This document shows, piece by piece, positions 27,102 through 40,905 of a stretch of 64,000 nt of DNA. Both the position numbers and the translations under genes were made by a program. The stretch's first letter is position 1. Each line of letters starts with the position of its first letter. The stretch lies in NCBI GenBank assembly GCA_958298945.1, contig OY282608.1, positions 81,144,806 to 81,208,805 on the forward strand, read 5' to 3'. Origin of the DNA: Atherix ibis. Taxonomy: Eukaryota; Arthropoda; Insecta; Diptera; Athericidae. The notes under the pieces were generated by a model. That model did not search any database. It had not been told where the DNA came from and saw only the letters and a list, made by a program, of their open reading frames with translations.

Positions 27102-27413
27102 CGAACAACCCAACAAACCAACAAACCAACAAACCAACAAACCAACCAACCAACAAACCAACAAACCAACAAACCAACAAACCAACAAACCAACAAGCCA
27201 ACAAACCAACAAACCAACAAACAAACACACCAACAAACCAACAAGTCAACAAGCCAACAAACCAACAAGCCAATAACGAACAAACCAACAAACCAACAAA
27301 CCAACAAACCAACAAACCAACAAACCAACAAACCAACAAACCAACAAACCAACAAACCAACAAACCAACAAGCCAACAAGCCAACAAACCATTAAGCCAA
27401 CAAATGAAAAAAA
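27102..27413 (+). repeat. H cassette copy 1 (CACACGAAC to AAATGA7C)
   Basis: The rare CACACGAACAACCC is followed about 302 bp later by AAATG plus seven A. Between them lie AACCAACCAACC, CAAACACACC, AAGTCAAC, CCAATAACG and CCATTAAGCC. Five H cassettes occur, always with seven A. Confidence 0.83.
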
Positions 27414-28839
27414 CAAACAAACCAACAAACCAAGAAACCAACAAACCAACAAACCAACAAGCCAACAAGCCAACAAACCAACAAGCCAACAAACGAACAA
27501 ACGAACAAACCAACAAACAATTAAACCAACAAACCAACAAACCAACAAACCAACAAACCAACAAACCAACAAACCAACAACCCAACAAACAAACAAACCA
27601 ACAAACCAACAAGCCAACAAGCCAACAAACCAACAAGCCAATAACGAACAAACCAACAAACCAACAAATAAACAAACCAACAAACCAACTAGCCAATAAC
27701 GAACAAACCAACAAACCAACAAACCAACAAACCAACAAACCAACAAACCAATAAACCAACAAACCAACAAACCAAAAAACCAACAAGCCAACAAACCAAC
27801 AAGCCAACAAATTAACAAACGAACAAACGAATAAACCAACAAACCAACAAACCAACAAACAAACAAACCAACAAACCAACAAACGAACAAACCAACAAAC
27901 CAGCAAACCAGCAAACCAACAAACCAACAAACCAAAAGACCAACAAACCAACAAACCAACAAACCAACAAACCAACAAACCAACAAACCAACAAACCAAC
28001 AAACCAACAAACCAACAAACAAACAAACCAACAAACGAACAAGCCAACAAACCAACAAGCCAATAACGAACAAACCAACAAACCAACAAACCAACAAACC
28101 AACAAACCAACAAACCAACAAACCAAAAAACCAACAAACGAACAAACCGGCAAACCAACAAACCAACAAACCAACAAGCCAACAAACCAAAAAACCAACA
28201 AACCAAAAAACCAACAAACCAACAAACCAAAACCCAACAAACCAACAAACCAACAAACCAACAAACCAAAAAACCAACAAACCAACAAACCAACAAACGA
28301 AGAAACTAACAAACCAACAAACCAACAAACCAACAAACCCAAAAACCAACAAACCAACAAACCAACAAACCAACAAACCAACAAATTAACAAACCAACAA
28401 ACCAACAAACCAACAAACCAACAAACCAACAAACCAACAAACCAACAAACCAACAAGCCAACAAACCAACAAACCAACAATCCAACAAACGAACAAGCCA
28501 ACAAACCAACAAATCAACAAGCAAACAAACCAACAAACCAATAAACCAACAAACCAACAATCCAACAAACCAACAAACCAACAAACCAAAAAACCAACAA
28601 ACCAACAAGCCAACAAGCCAACAAACCAACAAACAAACAAACCAACAAACCAACAAACCAACAAACCAACAAACGAAGAAACTAACAAACCAACAAACCA
28701 ACAAACCAACAAACCAACAAACTAACAAACTAACAAACCAACAAACCAACAAACCAGCAAACCAACAAACGAACAAAACCAACAAACCAACAAGCCAACA
28801 AGGCAACAAACCAACAAGCCAACAAACGAACAAACCAAC

Positions 28840-29120
28840 ATGCCAACAAACCAACAAACCAACAAACCAACAAACCTACAAACCAACAAACCAACAAACC
28901 AAAAAACTAACAAACGAACAAACAAACAAACTAACAAACCAACAAACCAACATACCAACAAACCAACAAACCAAAAAACCAACAAACCAACAAACCAACA
29001 AACCAACAAACCAACAAACCAACAAACCAACAAACCAACAAACCAACAAACCAACAAATCAACAAACCAACAAGCCAACAAGCCAACAAACCAACAAGCC
29101 AACAAATGAAAAAAAAAAAA
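28840..29120 (+). repeat. J cassette copy 1 (ATG variant to AAATGA12C)
   Basis: It runs from the AACATGCC variant through AACATACC, AAAAAACC and AAATCAAC to AAATG plus twelve A. Four J cassettes occur, with poly-A lengths of 12, 12, 16 and 7. The poly-A tract is the longest mononucleotide run in the array. Confidence 0.83.
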
Positions 29121-30112
29121 CAAACCAACAAACCAACAAACCAACAAACCAACAAACCAACAAGCCAACAAGCCAACAAACCAACAAGCCAACAAACGAA
29201 CAAACGAACAAACCAACAAACCAACAAACAAATAAACCAACAAACCAACAAACCAACAAACCAACAAACCAACAAACCAACAAACCAACAAACCAACAAA
29301 CCAACAAACCAACAAACCAACAAACCAACAAACAAAAAAACCAACAAACCAACAAGCCAACAAGCCAACAAACCAACAAGCCAATAACGAACAAACCAAC
29401 AAACCAACAAACCAACAAACCAACAAACCAACAAATAAACAAACCAACAAACCAACAAGCCAATAACGAACAAACCAACAAACCAACAAACCAACAAACC
29501 AACAAACCAACAAACCAACAAACCAACAAACCAAAAAACCAACAAGCCAACAAGCCAACAAACCAACAAGCCAACAAATTAACAAACGAACAAACCAACA
29601 AACCAACAAACCAACAAACAAACAAACCAACAAACCAACAAACCAACAAACCAACAAACCAACAAACCAACAAACCAACAAACCAACAACCCAACAAACA
29701 AACAAACCAACAAACCAAAAGCCAACAAGCTAACAAACCAACAAGCCAATAACAAACAAACCAACAAACCAACAAACCAACAAACTAATAAACCAACAAA
29801 CCAACAAACCAACAAACCAACAAACCAACAAACCAACAAACCAACAAACCAACAAACCAACAACCCAACAAACAAACAAACCAACAAACAAACAAGCCAA
29901 CAAACGAACAAACGAACAAACCAACAAACCAACAAATAAATAAACCAACAAACCAACAAACAAACAAACCAACAAACCAACAAACCAACAAACCAACAAA
30001 CCAACAAACCAACAAACGAACAAACGAAGAAACCAACAAACCAACAAACCAACAAACAAATAAACCAACAAACCAATAAACCAACAAACCAACAAACCAA
30101 CAAACCAACACA

Positions 30113-30439
30113 CGAACAACCCAACAAACCAACAAACCAACAAACCAACAAACCAACCAACCAACAAACCAACAAACCAACAAACCAACAAACCAACAAA
30201 CCAACAAGCCAACAAACCAACAAACCAACAAACAAACACACCAACAAACCAGCAAGTCAACAAGCCAACAAACCAACAAGCCAATAACGAACAAACCAAC
30301 AAACCAACAAACCAACAAACCAACAAACCAACAAACCAACAAACCAACAAACCAACAAACCAACAAACCAACAAACCAACAAACCAACAAACAACAAGCC
30401 AACAAGCCAACAAACCATTAAGCCAACAAATGAAAAAAA
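30113..30439 (+). repeat. H cassette copy 2
   Basis: This has the same landmark order, with a 317-bp marker distance. A private 1-bp-scale change gives AAACAACAAGCC just before the poly-A landmark, and CCAGCAAGTC replaces CCAACAAGTC. Confidence 0.82.
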
Positions 30440-31304
30440 CAAACAAACCAACAAACCAACAAACCAACAAACCAACAAACCAACAAGCCAACAAGCCAAC
30501 AAACCAACAAGCCAACAAACGAACAAACGAACAAACCAACAAACAAATAAACCAACAAACCAACAAACCAACAAACCAACAACCCAACAAGGCAACAAGC
30601 CAACAAACCAATAAGCCAACAAACGAACAAGCCAACAAACAAACAAACCAACAAACAAACAAACCAACAAGCCAACAAACCAACAAACCAACAAACCAAC
30701 AAGCAAACAAACCAACAAACCAATAAAACAACAAACCAACAAACCAACAAACCAACAAACCAACAAACCAACAAACCAACACACCAACAAGCCAACAAGC
30801 CAACAAACCAACAAACCAACAAACCAACAAACCAACAAACCAACAAACCAACAAACCAACAAACCAACAAACCAACAAACGAAGAAACTAACAAACCAAC
30901 AAACCAACAAACCAACAAACCAACAAACTAACAAACCAACAAACCAACAAACCAGCAAACCAACAAACGAACAAGACCAACAAACCAACAAGACATCAAG
31001 CCAACAAGCCAACAAACCAACAAACCAACAAACCAACAAACCAACAAACCAACAAACCAACAAACCAATAAATCAACAAACCAACAAATAAACAAGCCAA
31101 TAAACGAACAAACGAACAAACCAACAAACCAACAAATAAATAAACCAACAAACCAACAAACAAACAAACCAACAAACCAACAAACCAACAAACCAAGAAA
31201 CCAACAAACCAACAAACGAACAAACGAAGAAACCAAAAAACCAACAAACCAACAAACAAATAAACCAACAAACCAATAAACCAACAAACCAACAAACCAA
31301 CACA

Positions 31305-31616
31305 CGAACAACCCAACAAACCAACAAACCAACAAACCAACAAACCAACCAACCAACAAACCAACAAACCAACAAACCAACAAACCAACAAACCAACAAG
31401 CCAACAAACCAACAAACCAACAAACAAACACACCAACAAACCAACAAGTCAACAAGCCAACAAACCAACAAGCCAATAACGAACAAACCAACAAACCAAC
31501 AAACCACCAAACCAACAAACCAACAAACCAACAAACCAACAAACCAACAAACCAACAAACCAACAAACCAACAAGCCAACAAGCCAACAAACCATTAAGC
31601 CAACAAATGAAAAAAA
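31305..31616 (+). repeat. H cassette copy 3
   Basis: The marker distance is 302 bp, as in copy 1, consistent with direct descent at a 4,203-bp offset. It carries a private CCACCAAACC near 31,506. Confidence 0.83.
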
Positions 31617-33058
31617 CAAACAAACCAACAAACCAACAAACCAACAAACCAACAAACCAACAAGCCAACAAGCCAACAAACCAACAAGCCAACAAACGAA
31701 CAAACGAACAAACCAACAAACAAATAAACCAACAAACCAACAAACCAACAAACCAACAAACCAACAAACCAACAAACCAACAACCCAACAAACAAACAAA
31801 CCAACAAACCAACAAGCCAACAAGCCAACAAACCAACAAGCCAATAACGAACAAACCAACAAACCAACAAATAAACAAACCAACAAACCAACTAGCCAAT
31901 AACGAACAAACCAACAAACCAACAAACCAACAAACCAACAAACCAACAAACCAATAAACCAACAAACCAACAAACCAAAAAACCAACAAGCCAACAAACC
32001 AACAAGCCAACAAATTAACAAACGAACAAACGAATAAACCAACAAACCAACAAACCAACAAACCAACAAACAAACAAACCAACAAACCAACAAACGAACA
32101 AACCAACAAACCAGCAAACCAGCAAACCAACAAACCAACAAACCAAAAGACCAACAAACCAACAAACCAACAAACCAACAAACCAACAAACCAACAAACC
32201 AACAAACCAACAAACCAACAAACCAACAGACAAACAAACCAACAAACGAACAAGCCAACAAACCAACAAGCCAATAACGAACAAACCAACAAACCAACAA
32301 ACCAACAAACCAACAAACCAACAAACCAACAAACCAACAAACCAAAAAACCAACAAACGAACAAACCGGCAAACCAACAAACCAACAAACCAACAAGCCA
32401 ACAAACCAAAAAACCAACAAACCAAAAAACCAACAAACCAACAAACCAAAACCCAACAAACCAACAAACCAACAAACCAACAAACCAAAAAACCAACAAA
32501 CCAACAAACCAACAAACGAAGAAACTAACAAACCAACAAACCAACAAACCAACAAACCCAAAAACCAACAAACCAACAAACCAACAAACCAACAAACCAA
32601 CAAACCAACAAACCAACAAACCAACAAACCAACAAACCAACAAACCAACAAACCAACAAACCAACAAACCAACAAGCCAACAAACCAACAAACCAACAAT
32701 CCAACAAACGAACAAGCCAACAAACCAACAAATCAACAAGCAAACAAACCAACAAACCAATAAACCAACAAACCAACAATCCAACAAACCAACAAACCAA
32801 CAAACCAAAAAACCAACAAACCAACAAGCCAACAAGCCAACAAACCAACAAACAAACAAACCAACAAACCAACAAACCAACAAACCAACAAACGAAGAAA
32901 CTAACAAACCAACAAACCAACAAACCAACAAACCAACAAACTAACAAACTAACAAACCAACAAACCAACAAACCAGCAAACCAACAAACGAACAAAACCA
33001 ACAAACCAACAAGCCAACAAGGCAACAAACCAACAAGCCAACAAACGAACAAACCAAC

Positions 33059-33355
33059 ATGCCAACAAACCAACAAACCAACAAACCAACAAACCAACAA
33101 ACCTACAAACCAACAAACCAACAAACCAAAAAACCAACAAACGAACAAACAAACAAACTAACAAACCAACAAACCAACATACCAACAAACCAACAAACCA
33201 AAAAACCAACAAACCAACAAACCAACAAACCAACAAACCAACAAACCAACAAACCAACAAACCAACAAACCAACAAACCAACAAACCAACAAATCAACAA
33301 ACCAACAAGCCAACAAGCCAACAAACCAACAAGCCAACAAATGAAAAAAAAAAAA
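33059..33355 (+). repeat. J cassette copy 2
   Basis: The ATG variant is at 33,059 and poly-A of 12 follows 282 bp later, against 266 bp in copy 1, so two units were gained. The flanks match copy 1 at offsets of 4,219 to 4,235 bp. Confidence 0.83.
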
Positions 33356-33389
33356 CAAACCAACAAACCAACAAACCAACAAACCAACA

Positions 33390-34677
33390 AACCAACAAGC
33401 CAACAAGCCAACAAACCAACAAGCCAACAAACGAACAAACGAACAAACCAACAAACCAACAAACAAATAAACCAACAAACCAACAAACCAACAAACCAAC
33501 AAACCAACAAACCAACAAACCAACAAACCAACAAACCAACAAACCAACAAACCAACAAACCAACAAACAAAAAAACCAACAAACCAACAAGCCAACAAGC
33601 CAACAAACCAACAAGCCAATAACGAACAAACCAACAAACCAACAAACCAACAAACCAACAAACCAACAAATAAACAAACCAACAAACCAACAAGCCAATA
33701 ACGAACAAACCAACAAACCAACAAACCAACAAACCAACAAACCAACAAACCAACAAACCAACAAACCAAAAAACCAACAAGCCAACAAGCCAACAAACCA
33801 ACAAGCCAACAAATTAACAAACGAACAAACCAACAAACCAACAAACCAACAAACCAACAAACAAACAAACCAACAAACCAACAAACCAACAAACCAACAA
33901 ACCAACAAACCAACAAACCAACAAACCAACAACCCAACAAACAAACAAACCAACAAACCAACAAGCCAACAAGCTAACAAACCAACAAGCCAATAACAAA
34001 CAAACCAACAAACCAACAAACCAACAAACTAATAAACCAACAAACCAACAAACCAACAAACCAACAAACCAACAAACCAACAAACCAACAAACCAACAAC
34101 CCAACAAACAAACAAACCAACAAACAAACAAGCCAACAAACGAACAAACGAACAAACCAACAAACCAACAAATAAATAAACCAACAAACCAACAAACAAA
34201 CAAACCAACAAACCAACAAACCAACAAACCAACAAACCAACAAACCAACAAACGAACAAACAAAGAAACCAACAAACCAACAAACCAACAAACAAATAAA
34301 CCAACAAACCAATAAACCAACAAACCAACAAACCAACAAACCAACACACGAACAACCCAACAAACCAACAAACCAACAAACCAACAAACCAACCAACCAA
34401 CAAACCAACAAACCAACAAACCAACAAACCAACAAACCAACAAGCCAACAAACCAACAAACCAACAAACAAACACACCAACAAACCAACAAGTAAACAAG
34501 CCAACAAACCAACAAGCCAATAACGAACAAACCAACAAACCAACAAACCAACAAACCAACAAACCAACAAACCAACAAACCAACAAACCAACAAACCAAC
34601 AAACCAACAAACCAACAAACCAACAAACCAACAAGCCAACAAGCCAACAAACCATTAAGCCAACAAATGAAAAAAAC
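33390..34677 (+). repeat. 1.51-kb tandem duplication, left copy
   Basis: This segment matches about 34,899-36,193. The offset is 1,509 bp at the CAAAAAAAC run (33,569/35,078) and at CACACGAAC (34,349/35,858), and 1,517 bp at the poly-A landmark (34,667/36,184). It lengthens the third higher-order copy relative to the first two. Confidence 0.8.
34349..34676 (+). repeat. H cassette copy 4
   Basis: The marker distance is 318 bp. It carries AAGTAAAC instead of AAGTCAAC. It is the partner of copy 2 in the 4.2-kb repeat and of copy 5 in the 1.51-kb duplication. Confidence 0.82.
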
Positions 34678-34898
34678 AAACAAACCAACAAACCAAACAA
34701 CCAACAAAACAACAAACCAACAAGCCAACAAGCCAACAAACCAACAAGCCAACAAACGAACAAACGAACAAGCCAACAAACAAATAAACCAACAAACCAA
34801 CAAACCAACAAACCAACAAACCAACAAACCAACAAACCAACAAACCAACAACCCAACAAACAAACAAACCAACAAACCAACAAGCCAACAAGCCAACA

Positions 34899-36193
34899 AA
34901 CCAACAAGCCAACAAGCCAACAAACCAACAAGCCAACAAACGAACAAACGAACAAACCAACAAACCAACAAACAAATAAACCAACAAACCAACAAACCAA
35001 CAAACCAACAAACCAACAAACCAACAAACCAACAAACCAACAAACCAACAAACCAACAAACCAACAAACCAACAAACAAAAAAACCAACAAACCAACAAG
35101 CCAACAAGCCAACAAACCAACAAGCCAATAACGAACAAACCAACAAACCAACAAACCAACAAACCAACAAACCAACAAATAAACAAACCAACAAACCAAC
35201 AAGCCAATAACGAACAAACCAACAAACCAACAAACCAACAAACCAACAAACCAACAAACCAACAAACCAACAAACCAAAAAACCAACAAGCCAACAAGCC
35301 AACAAACCAACAAGCCAACAAATTAACAAACGAACAAACCAACAAACCAACAAACCAACAAACAAACAAACCAACAAACCAACAAACCAACAAACCAACA
35401 AACCAACAAACCAACAAACCAACAAACCAACAACCCAACAAACAAACAAACCAACAAACCAACAAGCCAACAAGCTAACAAACCAACAAGCCAATAACAA
35501 ACAAACCAACAAACCAACAAACCAACAAACTAATAAAACAACAAACCAACAAACCAACAAACCAACAAACCAACAAACCAACAAACCAACAAACCAACAA
35601 CCCAACAAACAAACAAACCAACAAACAAACAAGCCAACAAACGAACAAACGAACAAACCAACAAACCAACAAATAAATAAACCAACAAACCAACAAACCA
35701 ACAAACAAACAAACCAACAAACCAACAAACCAACAAACCAACAAACCAACAAACCAACAAACGAACAAACGAAGAAACCAACAAACCAACAAACCAACAA
35801 ACAAATAAACCAACAAACCAATAAACCAACAAACCAACAAACCAACAAACCAACACACGAACAACCCAACAAACCAACAAACCAACAAACCAACAAACCA
35901 ACCAACCAACAAACCAACAAACCAACAAACCAACAAACCAACAAACCAACAAGCCAACAAACCAACAAACCAACAAACAAGCACACCAACAAACCAACAA
36001 GTCAACAAGCCAACAAACCAACAAGCCAATAACGAACAAACCAACAAACCAACAAACCAACAAACCAACAAACCAACAAACCAACAAACCAACAAACCAA
36101 CAAACCAACAAACCAACAAACCAACAAACCAACAAACCAACAAACCAACAAGCCAACAAGCCAACAAACCATTAAGCCAACAAATGAAAAAAA
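34899..36193 (+). repeat. 1.51-kb tandem duplication, right copy
   Basis: This is the right-hand partner of 33,390-34,677. Private features include CAAGCACACC near 35,978 and CTAATAAAACAAC near 35,530. After it, landmarks continue as a third copy of the 4.2-kb repeat (CCGGC 36,961, ATG 37,684, poly-A of 16 at 37,958). Confidence 0.8.
35858..36193 (+). repeat. H cassette copy 5
   Basis: The marker distance is 326 bp, one unit more than copy 4. It has CAAGCACACC where the other H copies have CAAACACACC. Confidence 0.82.
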
Positions 36194-37683
36194 CAAACAA
36201 ACCAACAAACCAAACAACCAACAAACCAACAAACCAACAAGCCAACAAGCCAACAAACCAACAAGCCAACAAACGAACAAACGAACAAACCAACAAACAA
36301 ATAAACCAACAAACCAACAAACCAACAAACCAACAAACCAACAAACCAACAAACCAACAAACCAACAAACCAACAAACCAACAACCCAACAAACAAACAA
36401 ACCAACAAACCAACAAGCCAACAAGCCAACAAACCAACAAGCCAATAACGAACAAACCAACAAACCAACAAATAAACAAACCAACAAACCAACTAGCCAA
36501 TAACGAACAAACCAACAAACCAACAAACCAACAAACCAACAAACCAATAAACCAACAAACCAACAAACCAAAAAACCAACAAGCCAACAAGCCAACAAAC
36601 CAACAAGCCAACAAATTAACAAACGAACAAACGAATAAACCCACAAACCAACAAATCAACAAACAAACAAACCAACAAACCAACAAACGAACAAACCAAC
36701 AAACCAGCAAACCAGCAAACCAACAAACCAACAAACCAAAAGACCAACAAACCAACAAACCAACAAACCAACAAACCAACAAACCAACAAACCAACAAAC
36801 CAACAAACCAACAAACCAACAAACCAACAAACAAACAAACCAACAAACGAACAAGCCAACAAACCAACAAGCCAATAACGAACAAACCAACAAACCAACA
36901 AACCAACAAACCAACAAACCAACAAACCAATAAACCAAAAAACCAACAAACGAACAAACCGGCAAACCAACAAACCAACAAACCAACAAGCCAACAAACC
37001 AAAAAACCAACAAACCAAAAAACCAACAAACCAACAAACCAAAACCCAACAAACCAACAAACCAACAAACCAACAAACCAAAAAACCAACAAACCAACAA
37101 ACCAACAAACGAAGAAACTAACAAACCAACAAACCAACAAACCAACAAACCAAAAAACCAACAAACCAACAAACCAACAAACCAACAAACCAACAAACCA
37201 ACAAACCAACAAACCAACAAACTAACAAACCAACAAACCAACAAACCAACAAACCAACAAACCAACAAACCAACAAACCAACAAACCAACAAGCCAACAA
37301 ACCAACAAACCAACAATCCAACAAACGAACAAGCCAACAAACCAACAAATCAACAAGCAAACAAACCAACAAACCAATAAACCAACAAACCAACAAACCA
37401 ACAAACCAACAAACCAACAAACCAAAAAACCAACAAACCAACAAGCCAACAAGCCAACAAACCAACAAACCAACAAACCAACAAACCAACAAACCAACAA
37501 ACCAACAAACGAAGAAACTAACAAACCAACAAACCAACAAACCAACAAACCAACAAACTAACAAACTAACAAACCAACAAACCAACAAACCAGCAAACCA
37601 ACAAACGAACAAAACCAACAAACCAACAAGCCAACAAGCCAACAAGGCAACAAACCAACAAGCCAACAAACGAACAAACCAAC

Positions 37684-37976
37684 ATGCCAACAAACCAACA
37701 AACCAACAAACCAACAAACCAACAAACCTACAAACCAACAAACCAACAAACCAAAAAACCAACAAACGAACAAACAAACAAACTAACAAACCAACAAACC
37801 AACATACCAACAAACCAACAAACCAAAAAACCAACAAACCACCAAACCAACAAACCAACAAACCAACAAACCAACAAACCAACAAACCAACAAACCAACA
37901 AACCAACAAACCAACAAACCAACAAGCCAACAAGCCAACAAACCAACAAGCCAACAAATGAAAAAAAAAAAAAAAA
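37684..37976 (+). repeat. J cassette copy 3, poly-A expanded to 16
   Basis: The ATG variant is at 37,684 and the poly-A at 37,961-37,976 has 16 A, the longest in the window, followed by CGAAC rather than CAAACC. It carries a private CCACCAAACC near 37,840. Confidence 0.82.
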
Positions 37977-40613
37977 CGAACAAACCAACAAACCAACAAA
38001 CCAACAAACCAACAAGCCAACAAGCCAACAAAACAACAAGCCAACAAACGAACAAACGAACAAACCAACAAACCAACAAACAAATAAACCAACAAACCAA
38101 CAAATAAACAAACCAATAAACCAACAAGCCAATAACGAACAAACCAACAAACCAACAAACCAACAAACCAACAAACCAACAAACCAACAAACCAACAAAC
38201 CAACAAACCAAAAAACCAACAAGCCAACAAGCCAACAAACCAACAAGCCAACAAATTAACAAACGAACAAACCAACAAACCAACAAACCAACAAACAAAC
38301 AAACCAACAAACCAACAAACCAACAAACCAACAAACCAACAAACCAACAAACCAACAAACCAACAACCCAACAAACAAACAAACCAACAAACCAACAAGC
38401 CAACAAGCCAACAAACCAACAAACCAACAAGCCAATAACGAACAAACCAACAAACCAACAAACCAACAAACAAATAAACCAACAAACCAACAAACCAACA
38501 AACCAACAAACCAACAAACCAACAAACCAACAAACCAACAAACCAACAAACCAACAACCCAACAAACAAACAAACCAACAAACCAACAAGCCAACAAACG
38601 AACAAACGAACAAACCAACAAACCAACAAACAAATAAACCAACAAACCAACAAGCCAACAAACCAACAAACCAACAAGCCAACAAACGAACAAACGAACA
38701 AACCAACAAACCAACAAACAAATAAACCAACAAACCAACAAACCAACAAACCAACAAACCAACAAACCAACAAACCAATAAGCCAACAAGCCAACAAACT
38801 AACAAACCAACAAACAAATAAACCAACAAACCAACAAACCAACAAACCAACAAACCAACAAACCAACAAACCAACAAACCAACAAACCAACAAACCAACA
38901 AACCAACAAACAAAAAAACCAACAAACCAACAAGCCAACAAGCCAACAAACCAACAAGCCAATAACGAACAAACCAACAAACCAACAAACCAACAAATCA
39001 ACAAATAAACAAACCAACAAACCAACAAGCCAATAACGAACAAACCAACAAACCAACAAACCAACAAACCAACAAACCAACAAACCAACAAACCAACAAA
39101 CCAAAAAACCAACAAGCCAACAAGCCAACAAACCAACAAGCCAACAAATTAACAAACGAACAAACCAACAAACCAACAAACCAACAAACAAACAAACCAA
39201 CAAACCAACAAACCAACAAACCAACAAACCAACAAACCAACAAACCAACAACCCAACAAACAAACAAACCAACAAACCAACAAGCCAACAAGCCAACAAA
39301 CCAACAAGCCAATAACGAACAAACCAACAAACCAACAAACCAACAAACAAATAAACCAACAAACCAACAAACCAACAAACCAACAAACCAACAAACCAAC
39401 AAACCAACAAACCAACAAACCAACAACCCAACAAACAAACAAACCAACAAACCAACAAGCCAACAAACGAACAAACGAACAAACCAACAAACCAACAAAC
39501 AAATAAACCAACAAACCAACAAACCAACAAACCAACAAACCAACAAACCAACAAACCAACAAACCAACAACCCAACAAACAAACAAACCAACAAACCAAC
39601 AAGCCAACAAGCCAACAAACCAACAAGCCAATAACGAACAAACCAACAAACCAACAAATAAACAAACCAACAAACCAACTAGCCAATAACGAACAAACCA
39701 ACAAACCAACAAACCAACAAACCAACAAACCAACAAACCAACAAGCCAACAAACCAACAAGCCAATAACGAACAAACCAACAAACCAACAAATAAACAAA
39801 CCAACAAACCAACTAGCCAATAACGAACAAACCAACAAACCAACAAACCAACAAACCAACAAACCAACAAACCAACAAACCAACAAACCAACAAACCAAC
39901 AAACCAACAAACCAAAAAACCAACAAGCCAACAAGCCAACAAACCAACAAGCCAACAAATTAACAAACGAACAAACCAACAAACCAAAAAACCAACAAAC
40001 CAACAAACCAACAAACGAAGAAACTAACAAACCAACAAACCAACAAACCAACAAACCAACAAACCCAAAAACCAAAAAACCAACAAACCAACAAACCAAC
40101 AAACCAACAAACCAACAAACCAACAAACCAACAAACCAACAAACCAACAAACCAACAAACCAACAAACCAACAAACCAACAAACCAACAAGCCAACAAAC
40201 CAACAAACCAACAAGCCAACAAACGAACAAGCCAACAAACCAACAAATCAACAAGCAAACAAACCAACAAACCAATAAACCAACAAACCAACAAACCAAC
40301 AAACCAACAAACCAAAAAACCAACAAACCAACAAACCAACAAGCCAACAAGCCAACAAACCAACAAACCAACAAACCAACAAACCAACAAACCAACAAAC
40401 CAACAAACCAACAAACCAACAAACCAACAAACCAACAAACGAAGAAACTAACAAACCAACAAACCAACAAACCAACAAACCAACAAACCAACAAACTAAC
40501 AAACTAACAAACCAACAAACCAACAAACCAGCAAACCAACAAACGAACAAAACCAACAAACCAACAAGCCAACAAGGCAACAAACCAACAAGCCAACAAA
40601 CGAACAAACCAAC

Positions 40614-40905
40614 ATGCCAACAAACCAACAAACCAACAAACCAACAAACCAACAAACCAATAAACCTACAAACCAACAAACCAACAAACCAAAAAACCAA
40701 CAAACGAACAAACAAACAAACTAACAAACCAACAAACCAACATACCAACAAACCAACAAACCAAAAAACCAACAAACCAACAAACCAACAAACCAACAAA
40801 CCAACAAACCAACAAACCAACAAACCAACAAACCAATAAACCAACAAACCAACAAACCAACAAGCCAACAAGCCAACAAACCAACAAGCCAACAAATGAA
40901 AAAAA
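40614..40905 (+). repeat. J cassette copy 4, poly-A of 7
   Basis: The J landmarks (ATG variant, CATACC, AAAAAACC) are followed by AAATG with only seven A, as in H cassettes. It has private CCAATAAACC variants near 40,660 and 40,835. Either the tract contracted or an H-type right end was acquired by exchange. Confidence 0.78.

Larger units (their letters stand above)
26370..30440 (+). repeat. 4.2-kb higher-order repeat, copy 1
   Basis: Landmarks in order: AACAAGGCAAC, AAGACATCAAGCC (near 26,780), CACACGAAC (27,102), poly-A (27,404), CCGGC (28,149), ATG variant (28,840), poly-A of 12 (29,106), CACACGAAC (30,113), poly-A (30,430). All recur 4,203-4,237 bp downstream. The offset mostly changes by 8 or 16 bp, as expected for gain and loss of whole units. 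Confidence 0.85.
30581..34677 (+). repeat. 4.2-kb higher-order repeat, copy 2
   Basis: The landmarks match copy 1 in the same order: GACATC near 30,992, CACACGAAC 31,305, poly-A 31,607, CCGGC 32,368, ATG 33,059, poly-A of 12 at 33,341, CACACGAAC 34,349, poly-A 34,667. A private change near 34,491 turns AAGTCAAC into AAGTAAAC. Confidence 0.85.

Noticed and set aside
29106..29120. AAATGA(n) tracts as retrotransposon poly-A tails
   Set aside because: No element body or target-site duplication flanks them, and the sequence on both sides is ordinary array. They fit slippage at a variant unit.
26370..38000. CRISPR array or other repeat-spacer system
   Set aside because: There are no unique spacers. 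Both the repeated and intervening sequence are the same 8-bp satellite.
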